DNA from: RUG14871 sp045539425
GTDB lineage: Bacteria; Bacillota_I; Bacilli_A; Erysipelotrichales; Erysipelotrichaceae
Direction: 5' to 3'
Length of the DNA: 43,224 bases
Assembly: GCA_045539425.1 (NCBI GenBank)
Contig: JAZQFH010000035.1
Span: 1 to 43,224, forward strand
Below are positions 1-7,963 of this stretch, one piece after another; within the stretch, counting starts at the first letter, position 1; every line of letters begins with the position of its first letter. The translations under genes and the position numbers were made by a program. Under the pieces are notes generated by a model. That model ran no database searches. It was not told the origin of the DNA and saw nothing but the letters and a program-made list of their open reading frames with translations.

Positions 1-60
1 GGAATCGGACCCCCGTGTCGACCTTGGCAAGGTCGCGTTCTACCATTGAACTACACCTGC
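1..60 (-). tRNA. tRNA-Gly (anticodon GCC), 3' part cut by the window edge
   Basis: Read on the minus strand, the sequence begins GCAGGTG at base 60. It folds into a D arm (GTTC/GAAC) and an anticodon arm with stem CGACC/GGTCG and loop TTGCCAA, so the anticodon is GCC (glycine). The 5' half of the T arm is present, but the 3' acceptor strand lies beyond base 1. It is the last visible member of a three-tRNA cluster. Confidence 0.93.
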
Positions 61-63
61 GAA

Positions 64-140
64 TGGCGGTCCTGACGAGAATCGAACTCGCGATCTCCTC
101 CGTGACAGGGAGGCGTGATAAACCGCTACACTACAGGACC
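64..140 (-). tRNA. tRNA-Asp (anticodon GTC)
   Basis: The minus strand gives a complete 77-base cloverleaf beginning GGTCCTG and ending in an encoded CCA. The anticodon arm has stem CCTCC/GGAGG and loop CTGTCAC, so the anticodon is GTC (aspartate). It lies between tRNA-Ser and tRNA-Gly with only a few bases between genes, so the three are probably processed from one transcript. Confidence 0.95.
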
Positions 141-163
141 AAGAAATCTTTGCTTTTTTGAAA

Positions 164-254
164 TGGCGGGAAAGGAGGGATTTGAACCCTCGCGCCGGTT
201 TCCCGACCTAAACCCTTAGCAGGGGCTCCTCTTCGGCCTCTTGAGTACTTCCCC
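164..254 (-). tRNA. tRNA-Ser (anticodon GCT)
   Basis: The minus strand gives a 91-base class II tRNA with a long variable arm and an encoded CCA. The acceptor stem is GGGGAAG/CTTTCCC with discriminator G, as usual for serine. The anticodon loop CTGCTAA gives GCT, which reads AGC/AGU codons. It is the first gene of the minus-strand tRNA cluster. Confidence 0.94.
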
Positions 255-277
255 ATACCATCGCTTGCGCTTTATTA

Positions 278-305
278 TCTTAACACATGACTTTTGTTTT
301 GACAA
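278..305 (-). promoter_or_regulatory. Probable promoter of the tRNA cluster
   Basis: On the minus strand a TTGTCA box (300-305) is followed after 16 bases by TAAGAT (278-283), about 24 bases before the 5' end of tRNA-Ser. The match to a housekeeping promoter and the position fit transcription of the three tRNA genes leftward. Confidence 0.55.
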
Positions 306-351
306 CATGTTTTTATAATTTTTTTCCAAGCGGTTTTTCCTGCATCTTGTT

Positions 352-410
352 GGCGGATTCAGGCAACTTATCCGCCGGAGAGCGGCTTTGTCTTTCTCCT
401 TCTATATAAT
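352..410 (+). promoter_or_regulatory. Inverted repeat and -10 box ahead of the DUF4349 gene
   Basis: A 7-base inverted repeat (GGCGGAT at 352-358, ATCCGCC at 370-376) has no U-tract and so is more likely an operator than a terminator. A perfect TATAAT lies at 405-410, about 28 bases before the ATG at 438. No good -35 box is visible at the right distance. Confidence 0.4.
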
Positions 411-437
411 AAAGTCAGAGAAAGACAGGTGAATTTT

Positions 438-1316
438 ATGAAGCGCAGGATTCTGACGGGAGCGCTGTGTGCACTGCTTGTGATATCTTTGGGTATCAAC
501 CTTTTGACCTTTTTCAATTCCGGCCGCGGCGCAAAAAACTATGCGGCAATGGATGAGGTGAACTTCTATGCCGTTCCTCAGGAAAGCAAGGAAGCCTATG
601 CGGCAGACTCCGGTATGATGCAGGAAAGCTATGAGACCAAAAATCTGAGTGCCGAAGAGAGCGGGGAGATGCTGATCAAGCATGCCGATATCACCTTTAC
701 GGTGGAGAAAAACCAGGAAGTGTACGAAAATATCCGGCAGAAGATCTATTCCCTGAGAGGGAGAATCGATGCGTCTGACGCCTATCTTCGCTCGCAGAAA
801 GAAAAGACCTACACCATCCAGGCGAGGATCCCGAGTGCGCAGTACGAGGATTTCATTGCTTATCTAAAGGAGTTCGGAACAACCGAATCCTTCTCGGAAA
901 GCAGCACCAACATCGCCCAGCAGTATCATGACAATGAACTCAGAATCTCCCTGTATGAAAACAAACTCGAACGTCTCTATACCTTAATGGAAGAGGCGAA
1001 GGACATCAGCGATCTTCTGACATTGGAAAGCTACGTTTCGGATACGATCTATCAGATCGAATCGCTCAAGAGCATCCAGAAGGACTACGAGGATGAAGTG
1101 AGCTATTCGACGGTATATATCACAATCCAGCCGTTATTACATCAGGAGATTGAAACCAGAAGCTTTACAAGCGTAGTGAGAGACGCGTTTGCGGACAGTG
1201 CCAACATGTTGCTGAATGTGGGAGAATTCCTGCTCAGAGCCGTGATTTTTGCGGCACCGTATGTCCTTGTGTTATCCGGAGGCTACCTGATCTACCGCAA
1301 GGTGAAAAAGCATTAG
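438..1316 (+). CDS. DUF4349 domain membrane protein
   Basis: A 292-residue membrane-anchored protein of unknown function, matching the DUF4349 family by layout. A hydrophobic segment near the N-terminus (about residues 5-25) acts as an anchor or signal. A charged linker follows, then a soluble domain and a helical, coiled-coil-like stretch (about 150-215). A second hydrophobic segment lies near residues 260-285, followed by a basic tail. Family members place the central domain outside the cell between two membrane segments; the role is unknown. I chose ATG at 438 because an AGACAGG sequence ends about 8 bases upstream; a GTG at 429 overlaps that site. The gene stands alone between its own -10 box and a terminator. 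Confidence 0.8.
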   Translation: MKRRILTGALCALLVISLGINLLTFFNSGRGAKNYAAMDEVNFYAVPQESKEAYAADSGMMQESYETKNLSAEESGEMLIKHADITFTVEKNQEVYENIRQKIYSLRGRIDASDAYLRSQKEKTYTIQARIPSAQYEDFIAYLKEFGTTESFSESSTNIAQQYHDNELRISLYENKLERLYTLMEEAKDISDLLTLESYVSDTIYQIESLKSIQKDYEDEVSYSTVYITIQPLLHQEIETRSFTSVVRDAFADSANMLLNVGEFLLRAVIFAAPYVLVLSGGYLIYRKVKKH

Positions 1317-1350
1317 ACAAGTGCAGCTTGTTTTGTCATAAATCCTTCTA

Positions 1351-1391
1351 GCAGTAATTCCCCGCAGAAATGCGGGGATTGCTGTCTTTTT
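1351..1391 (+). terminator. Rho-independent terminator after the DUF4349 gene
   Basis: The inner stem TCCCCGCA/TGCGGGGA with a GAAA loop is extended outward by about seven more pairs with one bulge, and is followed by TCTTTTTA. It ends the DUF4349 transcript and separates it from the hyp operon. Confidence 0.85.
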
Positions 1392-1435
1392 ATTTTGATC
1401 CGCGGTTTCTTCTTGTGAAATTATTAACAGAGATA

Positions 1436-1465
1436 TTGAATCCGGACGGCTGTTTACAGTAAAAT
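1436..1465 (+). promoter_or_regulatory. Candidate promoter of the hypB-hypB-oxidoreductase-hypA operon
   Basis: TTGAAT (1436-1441) and TAAAAT (1460-1465) are 18 bases apart. They imply transcription from about base 1472 and a leader of roughly 20 bases before ATG 1492. I see no obvious NikR-like long inverted repeat here. Confidence 0.35.
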
Positions 1466-1491
1466 AAAATCAGGAAACTATGGAGAACAAT

Positions 1492-2169
1492 ATGAGTTTT
1501 GATATCATCGAAACAAAGGTAAATATATTAAAAGACAATGATCAGGAAGCCGAAAGAGTACGGGCATTCCTGAAAGAAAAGAATGTATTCCTAGTGAATC
1601 TGATGGCTTCTCCGGGAAGCGGCAAGACCACAACGCTCGTAAGAACAATCGAGGCATTGAAGGGGGAATACCGCATCGGCGTCATGGAAGCGGATATGGA
1701 TTCCTATGTGGATGCGGAAACGGTGCAGAAGGCAGGGGCGAAAGTCATCCAGCTGCATACCGGCGGAAGCTGCCACATGGATGCCGATATGACCTTAAGA
1801 GGGCTAAAAGCCTTCGGTGTGGATGATCTGGATGTCGTCTTTCTGGAAAACGTCGGCAATCTGGTCTGCCCTGCGGAATTTGATGTCGGTGCCAATAAGA
1901 AGGTCATGATCCTTTCCGTTCCGGAAGGAGACGACAAGCCGCTGAAGTACCCGCTGATGTTCCGTGTCAGCGACTGCATGCTGATCAACAAGATCGACGT
2001 GGCGGAAATCTTCGACTTCGACTTTGATGCCTGCAGAGAGCGCGTGGCAAAACTCAATCCGGATATGCCTGTCTACCCGCTTTCTTCCCTTACGGGAGAA
2101 GGATTTGAGGCATGGATCAGATGGCTGAAGGAAGCCATTGAAAAGGAGATGCATCATGAAGGTAATTGA
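1492..2169 (+). CDS. hypB: HypB-type nickel-insertion GTPase, paralog 1
   Basis: A 225-residue SIMIBI-class GTPase of the HypB family, which with HypA delivers nickel to apo-metalloenzymes, classically [NiFe]-hydrogenase. Visible motifs are a Walker A at about residues 40-47 (SPGSGKTT) and the metal-binding Cys94-His95 in the GGSCHMD segment. The second metal-ligand cysteine is Cys126 in NLVCP, and the base-recognition motif NKID is at 166-169. There is no His-rich N-terminal nickel store. ATG 1492 is preferred because GGAG lies 6 bases upstream and the start then aligns with paralog 2; ATG 1480 would add four residues. Its end overlaps the next gene by 14 bases, which suggests translational coupling. 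The assignment to HypB is firm; the client enzyme is not visible here. Confidence 0.9.
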   Translation: MSFDIIETKVNILKDNDQEAERVRAFLKEKNVFLVNLMASPGSGKTTTLVRTIEALKGEYRIGVMEADMDSYVDAETVQKAGAKVIQLHTGGSCHMDADMTLRGLKAFGVDDLDVVFLENVGNLVCPAEFDVGANKKVMILSVPEGDDKPLKYPLMFRVSDCMLINKIDVAEIFDFDFDACRERVAKLNPDMPVYPLSSLTGEGFEAWIRWLKEAIEKEMHHEGN

Positions 2170-2815
2170 GCTGCATCAGTCCGTAACCAAGTCCAATGAC
2201 AGGGATGCGGAAGAATTAAGAAAGGAACTCAAAGAGAAGGGAATCTTCCTTGTCAACCTGATGAGTTCCGCCGGCAGCGGCAAGACGACGCTGCTCTCGA
2301 AAACCATACAGATGATGCCGAAGGAATATCAGATCGCCGTCATGGAGGCGGACATTGAGTCCGATGTCGATGCACTGCGTATTGAAGCCCTCGGCGCCAA
2401 AGCCATCCAGGTACATACCGACGGAATGTGCCACATGGATGCGATGATGACAAAGACCGGACTCAGTGAGATGGAACTGGAAGGCGTGGATATCGCTTTT
2501 CTGGAAAACATCGGGAATCTGATCTGTCCGGCAGAATATGATACCGGAGCCGTGAAGAAAGTCATGATCCTCTCCGTACCGGAGGGGGATGACAAACCGC
2601 TCAAGTATCCTCTGATGTTCAAGGAGAGCGATGCTTTAATCATCAGCAAGACAGATGCGCTTCCGTATTTCAGTTTCGATATGGAAAAATGCATCGAACG
2701 GGTCAGATATCTGAATCCGGCCATAGAGATCTTCCCGCTTTCCGCAAAGACGGGGGAAGGCATGGAAGCGTGGATCAGCTGGCTCAGAAACGAAACTGAA
2801 AACTGGAAGAAATAA
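2156..2815 (+). CDS. hypB: HypB-type nickel-insertion GTPase, paralog 2
   Basis: A 219-residue second HypB homologue in tandem with the first, about half identical by eye. It keeps Walker A (SAGSGKTT), the metal ligands Cys92-His93 (GMCHMD) and Cys124 (NLICP), and the conserved SVPEGDDKPLKYP segment. The base-recognition motif reads SKTD instead of NKID. ATG 2156 has an AGGAG site 7 bases upstream and lies inside the end of the first hypB. HypB works as a metal-dependent dimer in characterised systems, so the two copies could form a heterodimer or serve different clients; that is inference. It is followed after 14 bases by the oxidoreductase gene. Confidence 0.9.
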   Translation: MKVIELHQSVTKSNDRDAEELRKELKEKGIFLVNLMSSAGSGKTTLLSKTIQMMPKEYQIAVMEADIESDVDALRIEALGAKAIQVHTDGMCHMDAMMTKTGLSEMELEGVDIAFLENIGNLICPAEYDTGAVKKVMILSVPEGDDKPLKYPLMFKESDALIISKTDALPYFSFDMEKCIERVRYLNPAIEIFPLSAKTGEGMEAWISWLRNETENWKK

Positions 2816-2829
2816 GAAAGAGGAAAACC

Positions 2830-5619
2830 ATGGCAAAAGTAACAAAACGCATGACCAACAGTTGGGATTACAAACCGGATCCGAATTATGTTGCGGCAGA
2901 CAAGGAAAAGGAAAAACTGATCCTGAAACTCGGCACCATGATCACGGACCGTTATCTGCAGAAGTTCACGCGTACCCTGAAGACATCCGATCCGGAATAC
3001 TGGATGCTGGATACGGTTCTGACAAAGGAAGAGGCAAAGTTCCTTTTATCCTTTAAGAAGACCAGAGTTCCTTACAAGATGGAAGAGATTGCCGTACGCA
3101 ACAACATGACCCTGGATGAGACCAAGAAGATGGTGGATCATCTCTTATGGGTGGGTGTTCTTGAGAGCAACCGCGAAAATCCGGAAAAGGAACTGCAGTA
3201 CAATGTTCCGATCTTCGTTCCGGGAAGCGCGGAATTCATGATGATGAATGACGAACTGACGGATCAGTATCCGCAGCTGGCGACATTCTTCAACCTGATG
3301 ACCCAGATGCCTCTGGAAAATGTCACACCGATGATTCCGCTCGGAGGAGCCGGTGTCGGTATGCATGTCATTCCGGTGGAAAAGGCCATTGAGCATGAAA
3401 ATCAGTCGGCAAGTGTGGAACACATCACCCACTGGCTGAATAAATATGACAAATACTCCGTCGGTCAGTGTACCTGCCGTAAGCAGCAGTCACTACGCGG
3501 AGAGGGAAGCGGCGAGATCAACGGTGAATTCTGTATCGGTGTCGGTGACATGGCAGAATACTGCGTCAACCGCAACATGGGCCGCTACATCTCCTATGAC
3601 GAAGTGCTGGAAATCTTAAACCGTGCCGAACGTCACGGCTTCGTTCATCAGATCACCAATATCGACGGCGAAGAGAAGATCGTTGCCATCTGCAACTGCG
3701 CTCCGGGTGTCTGTAACGCTCTGCGTACCAGCCAGCTCTACAATACACCGAACATGTCCCGCAGTGCCTACCGCGCTCACGTGGACAAATCCAAGTGCGT
3801 CGCCTGCGGCAAGTGCGTGGAAGTCTGCCCGGTCGGAGCTGCCAAGTTAGGCCAGAAGCTCTGCACGAAGAACGGCTTCATCCAGTATCCGACAACCCTG
3901 TTACCGGATGAAACGAAGTGGACGGAAGACAACTGGAATCCGAATTACAGAGAAGATGCCAAACTGCACGTCTATGAAACAGGTACGGCTCCGTGTAAGA
4001 CAGCCTGCCCGGCACATCTGGCGATTCAGGGCTATATCAAAATGGCAAAAGAGGGACGTTATCTCGATGCCTTGAAACTGATCAAGCAGGATAACCCGTT
4101 CCCGGCAGTCTGCGGTGCCATCTGCAACCGCAGATGTGAAGATGCCTGTACGAGAGGCACAATCGATGCGCCGCTGGCAATCGACGAAATCAAGAAATAT
4201 ATCGCATCCCTTGATCTGAATGCGAAAGACAGATACATTCCGCTGTGCGAAAACGATGAAGGCAAGATGTGGGGCAAAGACTACAAGATGGCTGTCATCG
4301 GTGCGGGTCCTGCCGGCTTAAGCTGCGCTTTCTATTTAAGAAAACGCGGATATGACGTCACGGTCTTTGAAAAGGAAAAGGTCGCGGGCGGCATGCTGAC
4401 AAACGGCATCCCGAATTTCCGCCTGGAAAAGGATGTTATCCGTGCGGAAATCGAAGTTCTCGAACAGATGGGCGTGGAATTCGTCCTCGGCTGCGAGATC
4501 GGTAAAGACACGACGATTCAGAAACTGAGAGAAGAAGGCTACAAGGCATTCTATCTCGCCATCGGTGCCCAGGGCGGCAGACTTGCCGGTGTCCCGGGCG
4601 AAGATGCCAAAGGCGTCATGACCGGTGTGGATTTCCTGCGTCAGGTCAACTTAAACAAACAGGAACGCTTCACGGGTGATGTGGTTGTCGTCGGTGGCGG
4701 TAACGTCGCGGTTGACGTCGCCAGAACGGCACTGCGCATGACGGAAGGCAAGGTCACGATGTTATGCCTGGAAGGTGAAAACGAAATGCCGGCAGCGGAC
4801 GATGAAGTCCTCGATGCCAAGGCGGAAGGCGTCACGGTCAAGAACGGCTGGGGCCCGAAGGAAGTTCTCACTGAAAACGGCAAGGTCAAAGGAATCGTCT
4901 TCAAGAAATGCACGAAGGTTTACGATGAAAACCACCGCTTCGCTCCGGAATATGATGAAAACGAAACGATCACAATCGATTGCACAAACGTTCTGCTCTC
5001 CATCGGTCAGAGCATCGTCTGGGGCGATCTGTTAAAGGGCGAAAACGTCAAGCTGAACCGCAACGGTACGGTTATGGCGGATGAAATCACATACCAGACA
5101 AGCCAGAAGGATATCTTCGTCGGCGGTGACGTCTATACGGGTCCGCGTTTCGCCATCGATGCGATCGCAGCCGGCAGACAGGGTGCCGAAAGCATGCACC
5201 GCTATGTCCATAAAGGACAGTCGCTGCTCATCGCCAGAGACCTCAGAGGCTTCAAGTCCCTCGATAAGGACAGCATCGTTCTGGATACCTATGACACTTC
5301 CAAGCGTCAGGTTCCGGGCTCCAAGGCACTGGATCCGCGCAAGACATTTGCGGATGTCCGTCTCCCGTTAACGGAAGCGCAGGTCAAGGCGGAAGCCAAC
5401 CGCTGTCTGGGCTGCGGACTGAGCGTTGTCGATCTGAACCGCTGCATCGGCTGCGGCTTATGCACGACAAGATGCGAATTCGATGCGATCCATTTAGAGA
5501 GAGATCTGCCGGATGCATCCAACATGGTCCGCTGCGAAGATAAATTCGGACCGATCGGCAAATATGCAGCTCAGAGAGAACTGAAGATCCTCTTCAAGAA
5601 AAAAGACAAGAATGCATGA
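2830..5619 (+). CDS. Large Fe-S/FAD/NAD(P) oxidoreductase fusion (GltD/NfnB-like core)
   Basis: A 929-residue soluble redox protein. Residues about 1-310 form an N-terminal module with a winged-helix-like start and cysteine clusters near 213-217 (CTC) and 288-294 (CNCAPGVC). A ferredoxin-type 4Fe-4S motif follows at about 323-335 (CVACGKCVEVCP). The next part resembles the small subunit of glutamate synthase and NfnB. It has Cys clusters near 388-440, an FAD-binding GAGPAG near 491 and an NAD(P)-binding GGGNVA near 622. The C-terminus carries another cysteine-rich ferredoxin-like region near 858-882. Such proteins pass electrons between NAD(P)H and ferredoxin-like partners. Its place between hypB and hypA, overlapping hypA by 8 bases, suggests a role with a nickel enzyme or with nickel insertion; this is inference. 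The substrate is unknown. Confidence 0.85.
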   Translation: MAKVTKRMTNSWDYKPDPNYVAADKEKEKLILKLGTMITDRYLQKFTRTLKTSDPEYWMLDTVLTKEEAKFLLSFKKTRVPYKMEEIAVRNNMTLDETKKMVDHLLWVGVLESNRENPEKELQYNVPIFVPGSAEFMMMNDELTDQYPQLATFFNLMTQMPLENVTPMIPLGGAGVGMHVIPVEKAIEHENQSASVEHITHWLNKYDKYSVGQCTCRKQQSLRGEGSGEINGEFCIGVGDMAEYCVNRNMGRYISYDEVLEILNRAERHGFVHQITNIDGEEKIVAICNCAPGVCNALRTSQLYNTPNMSRSAYRAHVDKSKCVACGKCVEVCPVGAAKLGQKLCTKNGFIQYPTTLLPDETKWTEDNWNPNYREDAKLHVYETGTAPCKTACPAHLAIQGYIKMAKEGRYLDALKLIKQDNPFPAVCGAICNRRCEDACTRGTIDAPLAIDEIKKYIASLDLNAKDRYIPLCENDEGKMWGKDYKMAVIGAGPAGLSCAFYLRKRGYDVTVFEKEKVAGGMLTNGIPNFRLEKDVIRAEIEVLEQMGVEFVLGCEIGKDTTIQKLREEGYKAFYLAIGAQGGRLAGVPGEDAKGVMTGVDFLRQVNLNKQERFTGDVVVVGGGNVAVDVARTALRMTEGKVTMLCLEGENEMPAADDEVLDAKAEGVTVKNGWGPKEVLTENGKVKGIVFKKCTKVYDENHRFAPEYDENETITIDCTNVLLSIGQSIVWGDLLKGENVKLNRNGTVMADEITYQTSQKDIFVGGDVYTGPRFAIDAIAAGRQGAESMHRYVHKGQSLLIARDLRGFKSLDKDSIVLDTYDTSKRQVPGSKALDPRKTFADVRLPLTEAQVKAEANRCLGCGLSVVDLNRCIGCGLCTTRCEFDAIHLERDLPDASNMVRCEDKFGPIGKYAAQRELKILFKKKDKNA

Positions 5620-5959
5620 GTTAGGCATCGTCACCCACGTCGCCAAAACGCTGGATGAAGTCGCAAAGGAACACGGAATTGAGAAGATTGCCAAAGTCAC
5701 TCTGGAAATCGGGGAAGTCAGCGGGATCCTTCTGGATTACTTTACGGACTGCTGGGATTACTTCAAAGTGAAAAATCCGGTCTTAGAGGAGTGCGAAATG
5801 GAGATTGAAACCATTCCGGCGATCACCTTTTGCGAAGACTGCAAGAACACTTATGAAACGGTGAAGTATGCGAAAATCTGTCCGCACTGCGGAAGCGAAC
5901 ATACCTATCTGATTCAGGGAAATGAGTGCAATATCAAGCAGATCGAAGTGGAAGACTGA
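5612..5959 (+). CDS. hypA: HypA, nickel metallochaperone
   Basis: A 115-residue HypA of normal length. The N-terminus Met1-His2-Glu3 forms the known nickel site. The zinc site is made by Cys74-x2-Cys77 and Cys90-x2-Cys93. HypA accepts nickel from or with HypB and hands it to the client enzyme. The ATG lies inside the end of the preceding oxidoreductase gene (8-base overlap), so translation is probably coupled. A strong terminator follows, so hypA is the last gene of the operon. No hypC, hypD, hypE or hypF, and no hydrogenase or urease genes, are present in the window. Confidence 0.94.
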   Translation: MHELGIVTHVAKTLDEVAKEHGIEKIAKVTLEIGEVSGILLDYFTDCWDYFKVKNPVLEECEMEIETIPAITFCEDCKNTYETVKYAKICPHCGSEHTYLIQGNECNIKQIEVED

Positions 5960-5976
5960 CAAACAAATCAAACAGA

Positions 5977-6015
5977 AGAGCCTGTTGCATGACATATCAT
6001 GCGCAGGCTCTTTTT
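5977..6015 (+). terminator. Terminator after hypA
   Basis: The stem AGAGCCTG/CAGGCTCT is extended by an inner TGCATGA/TCATGCG part and followed by five Ts (6011-6015). Confidence 0.92.
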
Positions 6016-6140
6016 CATGGGAAAATCAACTTGAACATCATTTTCCGTGAATGTGCACATCACTGAAGACGGAAGGAAGAAATTCGGGTACACTGATAGT
6101 AGAGATTTGAATCTCAGAAATCATTTTGGAGGAAAGAAGT

Positions 6141-7610
6141 ATGATCCGGACTATCATTACACAGGATGCGGAAGTGGATGATCAGAACTCACTGAAACAC
6201 TTCCTGTTTTATACCAACGAAGTGGAACTGCAGGGCATTGTGCAGACTTCTTCCCGCTTTCACTGGCGCGGAAGAAAAGGTCTGAAGATGATTCCGGGAA
6301 AGGATTATTCCACCAAGGGCACATCGTTTGAGACGCCGTTCCGCTGGACGGGAACTGAGTGGATGCAGGAAGTGCTGGATGCCTATGAACTGGATTATCC
6401 GAATCTCTCTGTCCATGATCAGCGCTATCCGAGCGCGGAATACCTGCGCTCCGTTACCAAAATCGGAAATGTGGATGCCGTATCCGATGTCAGTGTCTCA
6501 ACGGAAGGATCCCTGCTGATCAAAGAGAGGATGCTCGATCAGGATGAAAGAAAACTGTATGTGCAGGCCTGGGGCGGTATGAATACCATCGCCCGGGCAC
6601 TGATGGATGTGGAAGAAGAATGCAAAGGCCGTCCGGACTGGCCGGAAATAAAAAAGGCGGTTTCGGAAAAAGTCGTGATTCTTGCCTGCGGAGAGCAGGA
6701 CACTTCCTACCGCGATTATATTGCGGAAGAGTGGCCAACTCTTCAAACCGTCATTGCCGTTCAGCCGCACAGCTATTCCTATGTCTGGTATCTGATGCCG
6801 GAAAGCGAAAGCAAGGACACGATGAAGGCGGACTTTATGAAAGCGGAAATCGTAAACGGGAAAAGCGCCATCATGAAGAATTACTGCACATGGATGGACG
6901 GGCATTACTACACCGGGGAAGAAGAGCGCTCGCAGTTCGGCACAAATCCAAACATCTCTACGGAATGGTTCGGTGCCAGAATGGCCGGTATCACGGACAT
7001 TCACCCGTATGATTTCATCTCGGAAGGGGATTCACCGACCTTCTTCGGTATTCTGGACTGGGGACTTCGGACAACGGATGATTTTTCCTATGGAGGATTC
7101 TCCGGAAGATATTCACGCTCTTTTGAGGAAACAAATTCCAAAGGGGAAGTCTTGAATCTCTGGAAAGCGGAAGAAGACGCATTTACGGGCTATGACGGAA
7201 AAGAGGTCAAAACGGATTCCATGTGGCGCTATGTCGCGGATATCCAGCATGACTTTGCGGCCAGAATCGACTGGACGGTGCGTAACAGATATGAGGATGC
7301 GGAGCACAAGCCTGAGCTGCAGATCATAGAAGGCTATGACCTTACGGCAAGGGCAGGGGAAACACTCACCCTTCATCCTGTGATCAATTCCAGAGATCAC
7401 CGTGCGGTATCCTTCAGCGGACGGATCTATGCGGAAGCGGGTAGCAGCTGCTCAAAAGAAGTTGAAATTATGGTGAATCCGCAGGAAGTCTGCCTTCAGA
7501 TTCCGCTTTCGGCAAAACCGCAGGATGTGATTCATGTGATCTTCTGCGCTGAGGCGGAGGGGTATTACCGTTTGAAACAGTACCGTCAGCTGATCGTGAC
7601 AATTGTATAA
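6141..7610 (+). CDS. DUF1593 protein, nucleoside-hydrolase-like with C-terminal beta domain
   Basis: A 489-residue protein of the DUF1593 family (related to Sde0182). Its N-terminal domain has the nucleoside-hydrolase fold, with an acidic DAEVDDQ motif near residues 8-14 in place of the usual DTDxGxDDA. The C-terminal part (about 390-489) looks like a small beta-sandwich. No signal peptide is seen, so it is probably cytoplasmic here. Family members are linked to plant-polysaccharide degradation loci, but the substrate is unknown and I do not infer one. ATG 6141 has GGAGGAAAG four bases upstream; the longer reading frame from 6126 has no such site. It is a single-gene unit between two terminators. 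Confidence 0.75.
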   Translation: MIRTIITQDAEVDDQNSLKHFLFYTNEVELQGIVQTSSRFHWRGRKGLKMIPGKDYSTKGTSFETPFRWTGTEWMQEVLDAYELDYPNLSVHDQRYPSAEYLRSVTKIGNVDAVSDVSVSTEGSLLIKERMLDQDERKLYVQAWGGMNTIARALMDVEEECKGRPDWPEIKKAVSEKVVILACGEQDTSYRDYIAEEWPTLQTVIAVQPHSYSYVWYLMPESESKDTMKADFMKAEIVNGKSAIMKNYCTWMDGHYYTGEEERSQFGTNPNISTEWFGARMAGITDIHPYDFISEGDSPTFFGILDWGLRTTDDFSYGGFSGRYSRSFEETNSKGEVLNLWKAEEDAFTGYDGKEVKTDSMWRYVADIQHDFAARIDWTVRNRYEDAEHKPELQIIEGYDLTARAGETLTLHPVINSRDHRAVSFSGRIYAEAGSSCSKEVEIMVNPQEVCLQIPLSAKPQDVIHVIFCAEAEGYYRLKQYRQLIVTIV

Positions 7611-7641
7611 ATCAGTAAGGCAGAATAACGAAAAGATAGAG

Positions 7642-7665
7642 ACCGGCAGAAATGCCGGTTTTTTT
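7642..7665 (+). terminator. Terminator after the DUF1593 gene
   Basis: A perfect seven-pair stem ACCGGCA/TGCCGGT with a GAAA loop is followed by a run of seven Ts. It isolates the upstream gene from the ribosomal protein operon. Confidence 0.94.
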
Positions 7666-7792
7666 GCCTATATATAATAAGGAACTGACAGGAAAAAAGA
7701 TGTAAAAACAGTAGACAGAAGCGGGTGGGCATGCTATTATAATTTGTTCAATGGAAATGCCCTTGACTTGTGAAAACTTTTGAAAAAAAGTG

Positions 7793-7821
7793 TTGCACAA
7801 GACGAGGGCATTTGTTATAAT
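7793..7821 (+). promoter_or_regulatory. Main promoter of the S10-spc-alpha operon
   Basis: TTGCAC (7793-7798) and TATAAT (7816-7821) are separated by exactly 17 bases, and the -10 has an extended TGT element. A second TATAAT lies at 7738-7743 with a poorly spaced TAGACA. The hexamer GGGCAT precedes both -10 boxes (7727 and 7806), and its inverse ATGCCC lies at 7757, which could be an operator set. Confidence 0.85.
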
Positions 7822-7963
7822 ACTGAAGCGACCGCATTGAAGTGCGAGGTTGCTGACACACTGAAGGGCGTTGTCATGACGTCGCCATGATTGGTGAGAA
7901 GTCAGGGAATTCGCATGGAGCGGGTTGACCATGAGTCAACAGAGAAATAGAAGGAGGATATTC
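7822..7963 (+). promoter_or_regulatory. Structured 5' leader of the S10 operon
   Basis: This is the transcribed leader of about 135 bases before rpsJ; together with 7666-7821 it fills the 353-base gap after the DUF1593 gene. The first hairpin has outer stem GCGACC (7828-7833)/GGTTGC (7848-7853) around an inner GCA/TGC. A second fold can pair GGCG with CGCC around the palindrome GTCATGAC (near 7868-7888). A third hairpin, GTTGAC/GTCAAC, lies at 7924-7940 just before the AGGAGG site. No terminator is present, so control, if any, would act on translation or RNA stability. Ribosomal protein leaders of this kind often bind a product of the operon such as L4 or S10; that role here is inference. Confidence 0.5.

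Noticed and set aside
7612..7932. A minus-strand frame of 106 codons in the S10 leader region
   Set aside because: It lies across the terminator, promoters and leader, has no ribosome site and shows no protein family features.
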